From NCBI GenBank assembly GCA_000770645.1, contig JQID01000118.1:9549-58016 (forward strand): a stretch of 48,468 nt of DNA. The letters run 5' to 3'. This stretch comes from Desulfosporosinus sp. Tol-M. Its GTDB lineage: Bacteria; Bacillota; Desulfitobacteriia; Desulfitobacteriales; Desulfitobacteriaceae. The notes beneath the pieces are model-generated. The model made no database searches. It worked only from the letters and a program-made list of their open reading frames with translations, and was not told the DNA's origin. Made by a program: the position numbers and the translations under genes. How positions within the stretch are numbered: the stretch's first letter is position 1; each line of letters starts with the position of its first letter. Shown here piece after piece: positions 1 through 10,105 of this stretch.

Positions 1-266
1 GAGCGCTTTCCAATCAAGGAGAAATGCTAATCCATGGGAAACGTTCTACAATGATTGGGCGAATTTGTATGGATATGACCATGCTTGAAGTTACCCAGAT
101 ACCGGGAGTACAAGTAGGCGATGTCGTAACAATTCTGGGAAAAGATGGATATGATCAAATTACTGCGACAGAGATGGCGGAGTGGATCGGAACCATCAGC
201 TATGAAGTGGTCTGTGGAATATCCAAACGAGTTCCCCGAGTATATCTTGGGCCCAAGGAGAAGTGA
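1..266 (+). CDS. alr: Alanine racemase, C-terminal fragment (5' end outside window)
   Basis: Only the last roughly 88 codons are present; the frame is open from base 3 to a TGA at 264-266. The visible part contains the GRICMDM segment and a GDVVTILG stretch typical of the C-terminal beta domain of PLP-dependent alanine racemases, which convert L-Ala to D-Ala for peptidoglycan. The PLP lysine lies upstream and cannot be checked. In many Firmicutes alr directly precedes the EndoAI/EndoA pair; here that pair lies about 4.6 kb downstream, after gdhA and murT-gatD. Identity is confident, completeness unknown. Confidence 0.9.
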   Translation, partial: ALSNQGEMLIHGKRSTMIGRICMDMTMLEVTQIPGVQVGDVVTILGKDGYDQITATEMAEWIGTISYEVVCGISKRVPRVYLGPKEK

Positions 267-1915
<1,649 letters not shown>

Positions 1916-1969
1916 GATTTAACATAAAATCCCCGGTTACATCATAAGTTGTGGCAAGGGGGTGAGGCC

Positions 1970-2221
1970 GTGTTTGATCTAACCACTTGGCTGAATTACG
2001 CATTTTTTATTCTTTGTCTGGTACTCGGTTGGAGTGCTGCCGGAGCCCTTGATTTTGATGGAATTTTGCGACGATCGACATCCCGTGGGGTAAGTCTTCT
2101 GCTCCGTGTTGGTGTGGCCCTGGTATTGACGGAAGGATTTAGAGTTTTCTTAAGCTTTGTGCTTGGCCCTATGCTTGATATGTTTGTTCATCAAAGTATC
2201 AACGGTTTCAAGGCCTATTAA
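1970..2221 (+). CDS. Small membrane protein, DUF1146/YwzB-like
   Basis: About 83 residues with two hydrophobic helices, near residues 5-27 and 42-63 of the GTG start, separated by a short charged loop (GILRRSTSR). Size and two-helix pattern resemble the DUF1146 (YwzB) family of Firmicutes, whose function is unknown. GTG at 1970 is preferred because AAGGGGGTGAG lies just upstream; a TTG at 1949 would add seven residues containing that ribosome site. It lies 54 bases after gdhA and is followed by a very strong terminator, so it may be co-transcribed with gdhA. The family call is from general resemblance only. Confidence 0.6.
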   Translation: MFDLTTWLNYAFFILCLVLGWSAAGALDFDGILRRSTSRGVSLLLRVGVALVLTEGFRVFLSFVLGPMLDMFVHQSINGFKAY

Positions 2222-2280
2222 TGTTAAAATACTGACAACGCTGTATGGGTTCCTTTCAAATTATTATAGAATTACAAACG

Positions 2281-2335
2281 TCAAAAGGAAAAGCCTTCAT
2301 ATAAACTCGGGTGAAGGCTTTTCCTTTTGATATTA
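2281..2335 (+). terminator. Strong intrinsic terminator or long perfect hairpin
   Basis: A perfect 19-bp inverted repeat, 2281-2299 with 2312-2330, around a 12-base loop. The downstream arm carries T-rich runs and the upstream arm A-rich runs, so it could stop transcription in either direction. It closes the gdhA-DUF1146 unit. Confidence 0.85.
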
Positions 2336-2475
2336 TAATGGTTAAGAAATGCCATAAGGTTACATTAATTGAAGGAATATGGTGATTTGCGCAGAAGTAT
2401 GTCAAACAAGATGAGTTTTGAGTGCAGATAGATTTGAGATATTTCGTGTTGAGGTTTGCAGGAAACTGTTTTTGG

Positions 2476-2503
2476 TTGATAATACAATTAAGAATGCTAT
2501 AAT
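2476..2503 (+). promoter_or_regulatory. Sigma-A promoter for murT-gatD
   Basis: TTGATA at 2476-2481 and a perfect TATAAT at 2498-2503 with a 16-base spacer, 29 bases before the murT start codon. Confidence 0.65.
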
Positions 2504-2531
2504 TTATGAGATTACGATTTAAGGAGATACG

Positions 2532-3911
2532 ATGAAGCGAACGTGGCGTTTTTGGGTTGCCTTATGGGCAGGTAAGATAATAACGAAGGGGCTGTTAGTG
2601 ACCGGAAAAAAGGGGACAACCTTGCCCGGGAAAATCGCCAATTGGATTGATCCCGGGATAATGAGGCGCCTGAGTGTGGCTTATACGGACGGGATTATTA
2701 TGATCACTGGGACCAATGGAAAAACAACAACAGCTAATCTCCTCGCCAGCATATTATGTCAATCCGGGGAAAAATTTGCCAATAACCAGGCTGGGGCAAA
2801 CCTCTTGACCGGTATTACGGGGGCTTTAATCCAAAATACGCGCTGGAACGGTTTTTCACGGGCGAGTCTTGCTTTACTGGAAGTGGATGAAGCGACAGTA
2901 CCTAAATTTTGCAAACTGGTGTCGCCCACTTTGGCTATTGTTACCAATTTTTTTCGTGATCAGCTTGATCGTTACGGGGAGTTAGATGCAACCGTTCGTA
3001 TGGTCAGAGAGTCTCTACCTAATGAAACGGTCCTCGTGTTAAATGCGGATGACCCTTTGGTTGTCCAGTTTGGCGTGGATCATGCGCAGGTGATTTACTA
3101 TGGCGTGGAACGTACCCCGGATAGCCGAAGTGAGAGCCAGGAAACCCGGGAAGCGAGGTTCTGCCCGTTATGTGGCACTGCCCTTGATTATTCACTTTTT
3201 CATTACGGGCAATTGGGAATTTTCAATTGCTTAGGGTGCGGATTCCACCGTCCTGTGCCTGAAATATTAGCTCAAAATGTTCGTCCGGAGGAGGGTTTGC
3301 TACTGTTTCAGGTGGATGTGACTTTATTTACATTATCTCTGCAAGGGTACTATAATCTGTACAATGCGTTGGCAGCACTTACTGCAGCTCGTCAACTGGG
3401 ATTAAACGACAGTTTGATTGAAAGAGGGTTGAGGGAGTTTATTCCCCAGGCCGGACGGATGGAACGGTTTTTTTTGCCGGAAGGGGAGATCACCTTAACT
3501 CTCGTTAAAAACCCCACAGGGTTTGATCAGGTTATTCAGACGATGCTGGGAGTAAATAAACCCCTCCGGATATTAATTGGCATCAATGATTTAGCCGCAG
3601 ATGGACGGGATATTTCCTGGCTTTGGGATGTTAATTTTGAACGATTAGGGACGCATGATGCTAGTATAAACCAAGTAATATGTACCGGACTTCGTGCGGA
3701 GGACATGGCCCTGAGGCTTAAATATGCCGGAGTATCCGTCGAGAAACTTGTCATTGAACATACTTTGGCTGAGGCGCTTGATCGTTTGCAAGCAAGCCGG
3801 GCGGCGAAAGAGGCGGCCTTTATATTACCCACCTATACTTTGCTATTTCCACTTCGTGAGTTCCTGGAATGTAGGCAAAAAAAAAGCAGGATTGTCTTAT
3901 CCCAAGGCTAA
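2532..3911 (+). CDS. murT: Lipid II isoglutaminyl synthase, MurT subunit
   Basis: A 459-residue Mur-ligase-like protein. With GatD it amidates the alpha-carboxyl of D-glutamate in lipid II, using ATP and glutamine. The ATP-binding P-loop TGTNGKTTTANLL is near residues 57-69. A zinc-ribbon-like insertion (CPLCG at about 214, CLGCG at about 235) is a known mark of MurT. The C-terminal part fits DUF1727. Start is ATG with AAGGAGATACG just upstream. gatD begins 25 bases after the stop, the usual arrangement. Amidation is often needed for efficient peptidoglycan cross-linking. Confidence 0.93.
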   Translation: MKRTWRFWVALWAGKIITKGLLVTGKKGTTLPGKIANWIDPGIMRRLSVAYTDGIIMITGTNGKTTTANLLASILCQSGEKFANNQAGANLLTGITGALIQNTRWNGFSRASLALLEVDEATVPKFCKLVSPTLAIVTNFFRDQLDRYGELDATVRMVRESLPNETVLVLNADDPLVVQFGVDHAQVIYYGVERTPDSRSESQETREARFCPLCGTALDYSLFHYGQLGIFNCLGCGFHRPVPEILAQNVRPEEGLLLFQVDVTLFTLSLQGYYNLYNALAALTAARQLGLNDSLIERGLREFIPQAGRMERFFLPEGEITLTLVKNPTGFDQVIQTMLGVNKPLRILIGINDLAADGRDISWLWDVNFERLGTHDASINQVICTGLRAEDMALRLKYAGVSVEKLVIEHTLAEALDRLQASRAAKEAAFILPTYTLLFPLREFLECRQKKSRIVLSQG

Positions 3912-3936
3912 AGTTGACGGACAGGGGGCGTACAAA

Positions 3937-4665
3937 GTGAAGCTGAATATTTGCCATCTTTATCCGGACTTGCTTGATCTTTATGGAGATCGAGGGAATA
4001 TTTTAGTGTTGGCGGCCCGCTGCCGTTGGCGAGGGATTGAACCAATAATTCAGAAAGCCTCTCTGGGTGATGACTTGGACTTTATGGGGATGGATATTCT
4101 CTTTCTTGGCGGAGGGTCTGACCGTGAACAAGCCCTGCTGGTTCAGGATTTGATGCGTCGGGAAAAGGAACTTCGAAGTGCCATAGAAAATGGCCTTGTC
4201 GTTCTTGCCATTTGTGGCGGGTATCAAATGTTGGGCAGATACTATCAAATGGCTAGTGGAGAAAAAATTCAGGGGTTGGGCATCATAGATATCTGGACCA
4301 TCGCCGGAGCGAAGCGTTTAATAGGTAATGTTGTTGTGGAGATTGATGAAAGGACATTGGTTGGGTTCGAGAATCACTTAGGTAAAACATATTTGGGTGA
4401 AGGGGTTATGCCTTTAGGTAAAGTTCTATTTGGGCATGGGAATAACGGGGATGACCGGGAGGAGGGGGTACGATACCGTAATGTCTTCGGCACGTATTTG
4501 CACGGACCACTTCTCCCGAAAAATCCACACTTCGCTGATTTGTTGTTGGAACTGGCCATTCTCAGGCGTGGAGCGGATACTCGCCTAAAGGAACTTGACG
4601 ACCGCTTGGAAGAGTTAGCCCATGAGGTCATGGTTAAAAGGCTATTGAAGCAAGTACGAAATTAA
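3937..4665 (+). CDS. gatD: Lipid II isoglutaminyl synthase, glutaminase subunit GatD
   Basis: A 242-residue class I glutamine amidotransferase of the CobB/CobQ type that supplies ammonia to MurT. The nucleophile cysteine sits in LAICGGYQMLG (about residue 92) and the catalytic histidine in GTYLHGPLLPKNP near residue 190. The N-terminus CHLYPDLLDLYGDRGN is typical. GTG at 3937 is chosen because AGGGGGCG lies 6-13 bases upstream; the frame continues open into murT, but that extension (from 3724) is out of frame with murT and reads as nonsense. It forms an operon with murT. Confidence 0.93.
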   Translation: MKLNICHLYPDLLDLYGDRGNILVLAARCRWRGIEPIIQKASLGDDLDFMGMDILFLGGGSDREQALLVQDLMRREKELRSAIENGLVVLAICGGYQMLGRYYQMASGEKIQGLGIIDIWTIAGAKRLIGNVVVEIDERTLVGFENHLGKTYLGEGVMPLGKVLFGHGNNGDDREEGVRYRNVFGTYLHGPLLPKNPHFADLLLELAILRRGADTRLKELDDRLEELAHEVMVKRLLKQVRN

Positions 4666-4808
4666 GTAAATAGTTGATTTTGTGTAAAAACAGTATAGCA
4701 TTATTGATATACTGATAGACTATCTTTAGTACACGAGGTTTCCGTATTATTTTCTTTGAATTTTCCGGTTACCATAAATTACATGCTGAAATAGCCGTAT
4801 TTTCAAGG

Positions 4809-4850
4809 GTGTCAGGCTAATTTATCCTTATTGTTCGTTGACACTTTTTT
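4809..4850 (+). terminator. Possible terminator after gatD
   Basis: GTGTCA at 4809-4814 can pair with TGACAC at 4839-4844, followed by six T. The loop is long (24 bases), so it is weak. Its 3' arm overlaps the -35 box of the next promoter. Confidence 0.35.
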
Positions 4851-4867
4851 GTATTGCTGTCTATAAT
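4838..4867 (+). promoter_or_regulatory. Sigma-A promoter for ndoAI-ndoA
   Basis: Perfect TTGACA (4838-4843) and perfect TATAAT (4862-4867) with an 18-base spacer, about 43 bases before the antitoxin start codon. This is the best consensus promoter in the window. Confidence 0.8.
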
Positions 4868-4909
4868 AGAGTATAGCTTTAGCTAGCTGAATGACTTGGG
4901 GGTGCTAAT

Positions 4910-5179
4910 GTGGCAGAAAGTAAGCGGATTATGATCAGTTTGCCGGAGAGTTTGCTTGCGGAAGTTGATGGGATAGTCACAGTTGAGAAACGCAATCGTA
5001 GTGAATTTATTCGAGAAGCACTTAACAGTATCCTTTACGAACGCCGGAAGAGGGGAATTCATGAGCAGATGCGTAAGGGATACCTGGAGATGGCACAACT
5101 GAATTTGTCGATAGCCAGGGAGTTATATTCTGCGGAACAAGAAGTATTATTGTATTATGAAGAAACGATGGTGACGTAA
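4910..5179 (+). CDS. ndoAI: Antitoxin EndoAI (ribbon-helix-helix, MazE-like)
   Basis: An 89-residue protein. The N-terminal half ([16 protein letters not shown], then [14 protein letters not shown]) is a CopG/RHH DNA-binding fold; the C-terminal part is the toxin-binding tail. It should neutralise the EndoA toxin and repress its own operon. GTG start at 4910 follows a GGGGTG ribosome site. Five bases separate it from ndoA. The pair is the conserved Firmicutes EndoAI/EndoA system, normally next to alr. Confidence 0.92.
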   Translation: MAESKRIMISLPESLLAEVDGIVTVEKRNRSEFIREALNSILYERRKRGIHEQMRKGYLEMAQLNLSIARELYSAEQEVLLYYEETMVT

Positions 5180-5184
5180 CAGAG

Positions 5185-5535
5185 ATGATCATAAAACGCG
5201 GGGAAATATATTACGCTGAGCTTAACCCTGTCGTCGGCTCAGAACAAGGGGGAACTCGTCCAGTCCTCGTGATTCAAAACGACATAGGGAATCAATTCAG
5301 CCCGACGACAATTGTTGCCGCAATTACTTCTCAGATTGCCAAAGCAAAATTACCCACTCACGTCGAAGTACGAGCTAAGCGAAGCGGTTTAGAACGAGAT
5401 TCCGTCATTCTAACTGAGCAGATTCGAACGATTGATAAAAGTCGGCTTAAAGAAAAAGTGGCTGTTTTGGATGAAGAAGTGATGCTTAGGGTGGATCAAG
5501 CTACCGAAATTAGTCTGGGACTTACGGATATTTGA
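5185..5535 (+). CDS. ndoA: Endoribonuclease toxin EndoA (MazF/PemK)
   Basis: A 116-residue MazF-type toxin that cleaves mRNA at short specific sequences. Family features are [25 protein letters not shown] (arginine in the GGxRP loop near residue 25), the [15 protein letters not shown] strand and the [13 protein letters not shown] segment with the second conserved arginine. Length matches B. subtilis EndoA. It is translated right after its antitoxin. Confidence 0.95.
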   Translation: MIIKRGEIYYAELNPVVGSEQGGTRPVLVIQNDIGNQFSPTTIVAAITSQIAKAKLPTHVEVRAKRSGLERDSVILTEQIRTIDKSRLKEKVAVLDEEVMLRVDQATEISLGLTDI

Positions 5536-5549
5536 GAAATAAGGCAGCG

Positions 5550-5579
5550 CAGCGGAGACAATAATCGACGCTGTTTTTA
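5550..5579 (+). terminator. Short intrinsic terminator after ndoA
   Basis: CAGCG at 5550-5554 pairs with CGCTG at 5569-5573, followed by TTTTTATTT. The stem is only 5 bp (an alternative CAGCG lies at 5545), so it may be weak. Confidence 0.45.
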
Positions 5580-5625
5580 TTTGCTCATATAACTTTCTGG
5601 AAGGTTGGAAAGAGAGACGAATGAG

Positions 5626-6333
5626 ATGTTAAAAAAACCAGTGATCGGTATTACAGCGGCTCATTGTACGGAAGAGCTAGAGACGTTTCCACGTTATTAT
5701 TATGTTGAAAGAGTTAGAAAAGCGGGCGGAATCCCGTTTATTCTTCCGCCAGTCCGAACACATGAAGATGGTAGAGACTTATTGGATCATATTAAAGGTT
5801 TGCTTTTAACGGGCGGAGGGGATATTTCCCCCGTTTATTTAAGAGAAGATCCCCATCGCGGAGTTGGCAAGTGTTTTCCTGAGCGGGACTTTAGCGAGCT
5901 CTTACTTGCTCAACTGGCAATGCATCAGAATCTCCCGCTTTTAGGGATTTGCCGTGGCATACAGGTGTTAGCAGTCTCAGCTGGGGGAAGAATCTATCAG
6001 GATATTTCCAGCCAATATCCTGCTGCAATGGAACATAGCCAAACAGCCCCACGTCAATACGTTTGGCACAATGTGGAGATCGAAGGAGGATCGCTACTTT
6101 ATCGTCTGCTTCGAGAGACGAAAATCGGAGTTAACAGCCTCCATCATCAAGCTGTATTAGAAATTCCACCTGGCTTTATTCAAAATGCGCTCGCCTCAGA
6201 TGGGATCATTGAGGGGATTGAAAAGCCCGGGGCAAAGTTTTGCGTAGGGGTCCAGTGGCACCCGGAGAGTATGGATACGGAAAATCATAGCTATGCATTA
6301 TTTAGAGGGTTTATTGAAGCATGTCTGGAATGA
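5626..6333 (+). CDS. Gamma-glutamyl-gamma-aminobutyrate hydrolase family protein (peptidase C26)
   Basis: About 235 residues of the PuuD-like class I amidotransferase family, which hydrolyses gamma-glutamyl bonds. It shows GLLLTGGGDISP, the nucleophile elbow LLGICRGIQVLAV (cysteine near residue 110) and the catalytic VGVQWHPE motif near residue 215. Substrate is unknown; no putrescine genes are nearby. ATG at 5626 is preferred over TTG at 5605; neither has a strong ribosome site. A short copy of its residues about 156-172 survives as a fragment at 14820-14877, which shows that this locus has been copied and lost. Confidence 0.85.
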   Translation: MLKKPVIGITAAHCTEELETFPRYYYVERVRKAGGIPFILPPVRTHEDGRDLLDHIKGLLLTGGGDISPVYLREDPHRGVGKCFPERDFSELLLAQLAMHQNLPLLGICRGIQVLAVSAGGRIYQDISSQYPAAMEHSQTAPRQYVWHNVEIEGGSLLYRLLRETKIGVNSLHHQAVLEIPPGFIQNALASDGIIEGIEKPGAKFCVGVQWHPESMDTENHSYALFRGFIEACLE

Positions 6334-6411
6334 ATCCAGGATAAGTACAGTTCATTACTGTTACCTCCTGCCAATAGGTATCTTACCGGGATTTGCCAAA
6401 GCGAAAATGTA

Positions 6412-6439
6412 TTTACCCACACAAAAATTAGCATATAAT
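6412..6439 (+). promoter_or_regulatory. Candidate promoter for the phosphate transporter
   Basis: TTTACC at 6412-6417 and TATAAT at 6434-6439 with a 16-base spacer, about 56 bases before the pit start codon. I saw no clear Pho box. Confidence 0.5.
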
Positions 6440-6495
6440 GCAGTGTAGCGACCATTCAAGAAATTGCATAGTGGTCTGTTGTTTAGAGGTGGAAA

Positions 6496-7530
6496 ATGAC
6501 AATTTCTACGATAGAGATGTTAACAATTGTTTGTTTAGCAGCACTTATTTTCACATTTACTAATGGTTTTCATGATGCTAGTTCTGTTGTAGCAACGTTT
6601 ATTTCATGTAGAGCGGCAACCCCGCTCCAGGCGATATTATTAGCAGCTATTTGTAGCTTTGCCGGAGCGTTGACGAGTGGTAGTGCTGTAGCCAATACTG
6701 TTTCGGCAATTGTTACAATACCGACAGAAACGGCTTTGCTTAATGTACTATTAGCTGCGATGATCGGGGCTGTGGCCTGGAATTTTGTCACTTGGAAATT
6801 CGGGTTTCCGTCAAGTTCCACGCATGCTTTGATTGGAGGATTAGTGGGAGCAGTTTGGATTGCTCGTGGTTCAAATTATATTTTATGGGGTTGGAGCGAG
6901 CTGATTGGTCCAAGTCATCAATTAATGGGAATATCGAAAATTGTGCTGTTGTTAATATTATCTCCTATTTTAGGGTTTATAGTTGCGTTTATACTTCAAA
7001 AAATAGCGAATATCGCTCTGCGAAATGCGAAATTCTCACTAAATAGCCGGATAAAAAGAATACAATGGGTACTAGCTGGGGTATTAGCTTATAGTTTTGG
7101 CGCCAATGATACTCAAAAAACGGTTGGGATTATATCGCTGGCTTTAGCTTCCACAAGTTATTCAAGTGGTCAAGTTGGGTCAATCTGGGTTAAAGGTTTA
7201 GTTGGTGCAGCCATGTTTGCCGGAATGTTGCTTGGTGGTTGGCCGATCATGAAAACCATTGGGAGAGGTATTTACACGATTCGTCCGATCCATAGCCTGA
7301 ATTCTCAGCTTTCTTCGGGTGGGTGCGTTGCTTTAGCGACAGCACTTGGTGCTCCTGTATCAACAACTCATGTTGTTGTGGGTAGTGTAGCAGGAGTTGG
7401 CGGAGCGGATGAATTCCGGATGGTTAACTGGAAGATTGGTAAAGAAATTATTATTGCTTGGTGTATTACAATACCTGCGTCTGCAATCGTTGCAGCAATG
7501 GTATTTTACATGTTGCGTTTAATGGGATAA
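6496..7530 (+). CDS. pit: Inorganic phosphate transporter, PiT family
   Basis: A 344-residue membrane protein with around ten hydrophobic helices. Both halves of the duplicated PiT signature are visible: TNGFHDASSVVATFISCRAATP near residue 22 and AYSFGANDTQKTVGIISL near residue 200, plus FPSSSTHALIGGL and APVSTTHVVVG repeats. It imports phosphate with a cation. ATG follows TTTAGAGGTGG. A DUF47 gene follows 29 bases later, the normal partner of PiT transporters in many bacteria. Confidence 0.93.
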   Translation: MTISTIEMLTIVCLAALIFTFTNGFHDASSVVATFISCRAATPLQAILLAAICSFAGALTSGSAVANTVSAIVTIPTETALLNVLLAAMIGAVAWNFVTWKFGFPSSSTHALIGGLVGAVWIARGSNYILWGWSELIGPSHQLMGISKIVLLLILSPILGFIVAFILQKIANIALRNAKFSLNSRIKRIQWVLAGVLAYSFGANDTQKTVGIISLALASTSYSSGQVGSIWVKGLVGAAMFAGMLLGGWPIMKTIGRGIYTIRPIHSLNSQLSSGGCVALATALGAPVSTTHVVVGSVAGVGGADEFRMVNWKIGKEIIIAWCITIPASAIVAAMVFYMLRLMG

Positions 7531-7559
7531 TAATAGTTGACTGAGCAGGGGAGGAAATC

Positions 7560-8183
7560 ATGGCTAAACTTAATTTTTGGGAGAGGTTGTTTCCCGTAAC
7601 ACATGATTTTTATAAGATGATAGGGGATCAGGCAGAAGCCACTGCCAACTTGGTGGGGTATTTGAGCCGTTGGCTGAGCAGCCGCTCAGAAGAAGACTAC
7701 CAACTATTATTAAGCGAGGCGGATGTGGCGGATCGGTGTCGGTTTTCTATGGAAGACTATCTAATAGAAGCCTTTGTCACTCCTTTTGACCGACAGGACA
7801 TATATTCTATTTCCATTGAAATGGATAGGATCGTCGAGTACGCAAAATCTACGCTAACGGCAATGGATGCTTTTAAAGTGGTTGAGGATTCAATTATTCA
7901 TAACATGGTGCAGCAATTGAAGATAGGGACAGATCAACTTGCTGAAGCAATCCAGCTATTAAAAAAAGATCCGCGCAAATCGAAAAACAAAATAGGAATA
8001 ATCCGCAAGGCCCAGAGTGCTATAGAAAACGAGTATCGGGCAGGTATGGTGGTGTTATTTAATAGTCCAGACGCGATGCAGGCCTTGAAATATCGGGAAG
8101 TTTACCACCATATTAAAGATGCAGGGGTTAACTTGGGTTATACTACCGACGTTTTACACAAAATTATCGTGCGTGTGGTTTAA
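7560..8183 (+). CDS. DUF47 (PhoU-like) accessory protein of PiT
   Basis: A 207-residue, mainly helical cytoplasmic protein. NFWERLFPVTHDFYKMIGDQAEA at the start and the closing DAGVNLGYTTDVLHKIIVRV pattern fit DUF47/YkaA proteins, which are PhoU-like and thought to control the neighbouring PiT transporter. Start ATG has GGGGAGGAAATC directly upstream. Co-transcription with pit is likely. Confidence 0.9.
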   Translation: MAKLNFWERLFPVTHDFYKMIGDQAEATANLVGYLSRWLSSRSEEDYQLLLSEADVADRCRFSMEDYLIEAFVTPFDRQDIYSISIEMDRIVEYAKSTLTAMDAFKVVEDSIIHNMVQQLKIGTDQLAEAIQLLKKDPRKSKNKIGIIRKAQSAIENEYRAGMVVLFNSPDAMQALKYREVYHHIKDAGVNLGYTTDVLHKIIVRVV

Positions 8184-8504
8184 AAAATAATGCAATTTTA
8201 CGTGGTGATACCAATAATTTACAACTCGCTTATTAATCAGTAAAATGACCTTTTTATGAATCACTATGAGTGGTAGGTGGATGATCCAAAATATTCCACA
8301 GCAATCATTCTAATTATTTCCTAAAAAACTATTGAAATTACCCCATATTTCACATAGAATAGCATTATGCTATGACAAATATGTGTAACGTGTGTATCTG
8401 CGCATACCCCATATTTCACATGGAATAATACTATGACGATATATTTCCGCTCTTAATATTCCGTTAGCACTTGGTATATTATTATAGAGAGGAGGTGATA
8501 TAAA
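8184..8504 (+). other. Intergenic stretch before the hydC pseudogene
   Basis: No gene is visible. It holds the pair of direct repeats listed separately (8339-8438) and ends with a good ribosome site, GAGGAGGTGAT at 8490-8500, that served the now broken hydC copy. Confidence 0.5.
8339..8438 (+). repeat. Two direct repeats with an internal palindrome
   Basis: Copies at 8339-8376 and 8405-8438 share the core TACCCCATATTTCACAT followed by a GGAATA/AGAATA block and CTATGAC. In the first copy ATAGCAT-T-ATGCTAT is a perfect 7-bp palindrome (8357-8371). They could be a double operator for the lost hydC-type operon; function unknown. Confidence 0.5.
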
Positions 8505-8722
8505 ATGGGTTACCGGAGATTCTCACTTACTATGCAAATGTGCCCGGGGGGATGATAGGAGCTTTCATGCTATCTAGGAGGAACTTATCTATTTACCCGA
8601 GGTAGCGATCCTTTTGGCAGCTACCGTTTTTGACAAACCAGTGGCTCAGTCTTATGGTGCTGCAACATATTACTCCATGTTTTCAGTTAAGCCCCGTAGT
8701 AAAAATGTGACCCACGGCAAAC
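8505..8722 (+). pseudogene. Decayed copy of hydC (NuoE-like subunit)
   Basis: Starting at ATG 8505 the DNA matches the intact hydC at 15276 for about 215 bases, for example the shared block TACTCCATGTTTTCAGTTAA. A one-base loss in codon 4 shifts the frame and runs into TGA TAG at 8553-8558; further indels follow, and similarity stops near 8722, before the iron-sulfur cysteines. It keeps its ribosome site. It is an early-truncated relic of a third NuoE-type gene, lying just upstream of the formate channel. Confidence 0.85.
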
Positions 8723-8860
8723 CCTTGACTTGGTTGCAAGATGCCCGAATATAAAGTATCGGTCGCCAGGATAGATAAAAATTAGGGAAGAAAAAGATTT
8801 GGGATGAATTATTATAAAGGAATTTATTCTAAAGTTTTTTAAAGAAGGGATGTTTAAAGT

Positions 8861-9817
8861 ATGAATTTCTTTGGACCAGGAGAAGTAGCGGGTAATGCCA
8901 GCGGTATAGGAAAAGCCAAGTCAACCCTATCAATTGGCAAATTGTTAATACTTGGAATTTTAGCCGGAGCCTATATCGGTTTCGGAGCCAATCTGGCAAC
9001 AGTAGTAGGTCATGATGCACCAAAGTACCTGGGTAATGGTGTTGGTCAGCTCTTGTTCGGTGCAGTGTTTAGCACAGGTCTTATGTTAGTGGTTATTGGT
9101 GGCGCAGAACTGTTTACAGGCAACAATATGTTTATGATGATTGGAGCGCTAAATGGGCAAAACACTTGGGGAAGTCTTATAAAGAACTGGATAATTGTCT
9201 GGATTGCAAACTTCATAGGATCTCTTTTATTGGTTTATATAATGGCCGGTGGCTTTTATGGATTCTTTGATGCAGCTCCTGCAGTCGGCTTATTTAAGGG
9301 AGCAGTCGGAGCTAAAGCACTGGCTGTAGCCAAAGGCAAATTGGAACTAACCTGGGCGGGCGCATTCTGCCGTGCTATCCTGTGTAACTGGTTGGTATGT
9401 ATGGCAGTATGGTTGGCACTGGCCAGCAAAGATGTAGCTGGCAAGATCTTCGGAATATTCTTCCCCATTATGGCCTTCGTTGCCAGCGGCTTCGAGCATA
9501 GTGTGGCCAATATGTTCTTTGTACCTATGGGTCTGGTTGTCTCTCAAATTCCAGCAGTATTGGATGTAGCAGCGCAGTCAACCCTTAGCGCAGCCCAATT
9601 GGCGGATCCGGCGGCGGCAGCAACTGCAGTAGCAGCATTTAAAACTACTGTGGGAAATCTTTTCACCTGGGGCAACTTCATAATGAAAAACCTGATACCG
9701 GTAACCCTTGGGAATATCGTAGGCGGAGCTATCTTTGTAGCCAGCCTGTACTGGTATTCATATCTGAAAAAAGCTCCGGCAGCACCGGTTGCGCCTGATA
9801 AGAGTGCTAAAGCTTAG
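8861..9817 (+). CDS. focA: Formate/nitrite channel family protein, probable formate channel
   Basis: A 318-residue FNT-family membrane protein with six predicted helices. GAELFTGN (near residue 82), the ILCNWLVCMAVWLA segment and GFEHSVANMFF near residue 205 are FNT hallmarks. These pentamers pass formate, nitrite or hydrosulfide; formate is inferred because an NAD-linked formate dehydrogenase operon begins 570 bases downstream. A short proline/alanine/lysine tail closes it. ATG at 8861 follows GAAGGGATG. The intervening DNA holds inverted-repeat elements, so it is probably its own transcript. Confidence 0.88.
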   Translation: MNFFGPGEVAGNASGIGKAKSTLSIGKLLILGILAGAYIGFGANLATVVGHDAPKYLGNGVGQLLFGAVFSTGLMLVVIGGAELFTGNNMFMMIGALNGQNTWGSLIKNWIIVWIANFIGSLLLVYIMAGGFYGFFDAAPAVGLFKGAVGAKALAVAKGKLELTWAGAFCRAILCNWLVCMAVWLALASKDVAGKIFGIFFPIMAFVASGFEHSVANMFFVPMGLVVSQIPAVLDVAAQSTLSAAQLADPAAAATAVAAFKTTVGNLFTWGNFIMKNLIPVTLGNIVGGAIFVASLYWYSYLKKAPAAPVAPDKSAKA

Positions 9818-9832
9818 ATTAAATATATTCCT

Positions 9833-9981
9833 GATTCCAGTGCAGAAAGTCTAAACGATATATTTTTCACTCCAAATTGAATAAAGATTACACGCTTTTA
9901 GCCTTTTTTATGGGCCTTTTCGAATAAAATAGGTTATAGCAATAATCTTTGAGATGAAAAATAGGTTTCTGCACTGGAATC
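9833..9981 (+). repeat. 149-nt imperfect inverted-repeat element (MITE-like or giant hairpin)
   Basis: The ends form an exact 16-bp inverted repeat, 9833-9848 with 9966-9981. Inside, ATTTTTCA/TGAAAAAT and AAAGATTA/TAATCTTT continue the pairing in register, so most of the element folds into one long hairpin. Right next to it, 9982-10020 folds again (CATTCTT with AAGAATG, around an AGTTCTT/AAGAACT stem). It has no coding capacity. It may be a miniature transposable element or an unusual terminator for focA. Confidence 0.6.
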
Positions 9982-10105
9982 ATTCTTAAGTTCTTTAAAA
10001 GAACTATTTGAGAAGAATGTAGCGGAGCGACTCCATACTTTTTTATTGTGTTTTTTGATAACTTACTTGAATAATCCTCGATGGCTTGTTTATCCAATCG
10101 TAAGA

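Noticed and set aside
3724..3936. Longer GatD with an N-terminal extension starting inside murT
   Set aside because: The extension is a shadow of murT in another frame, and a GTG with a good ribosome site at 3937 starts a normal-length GatD.
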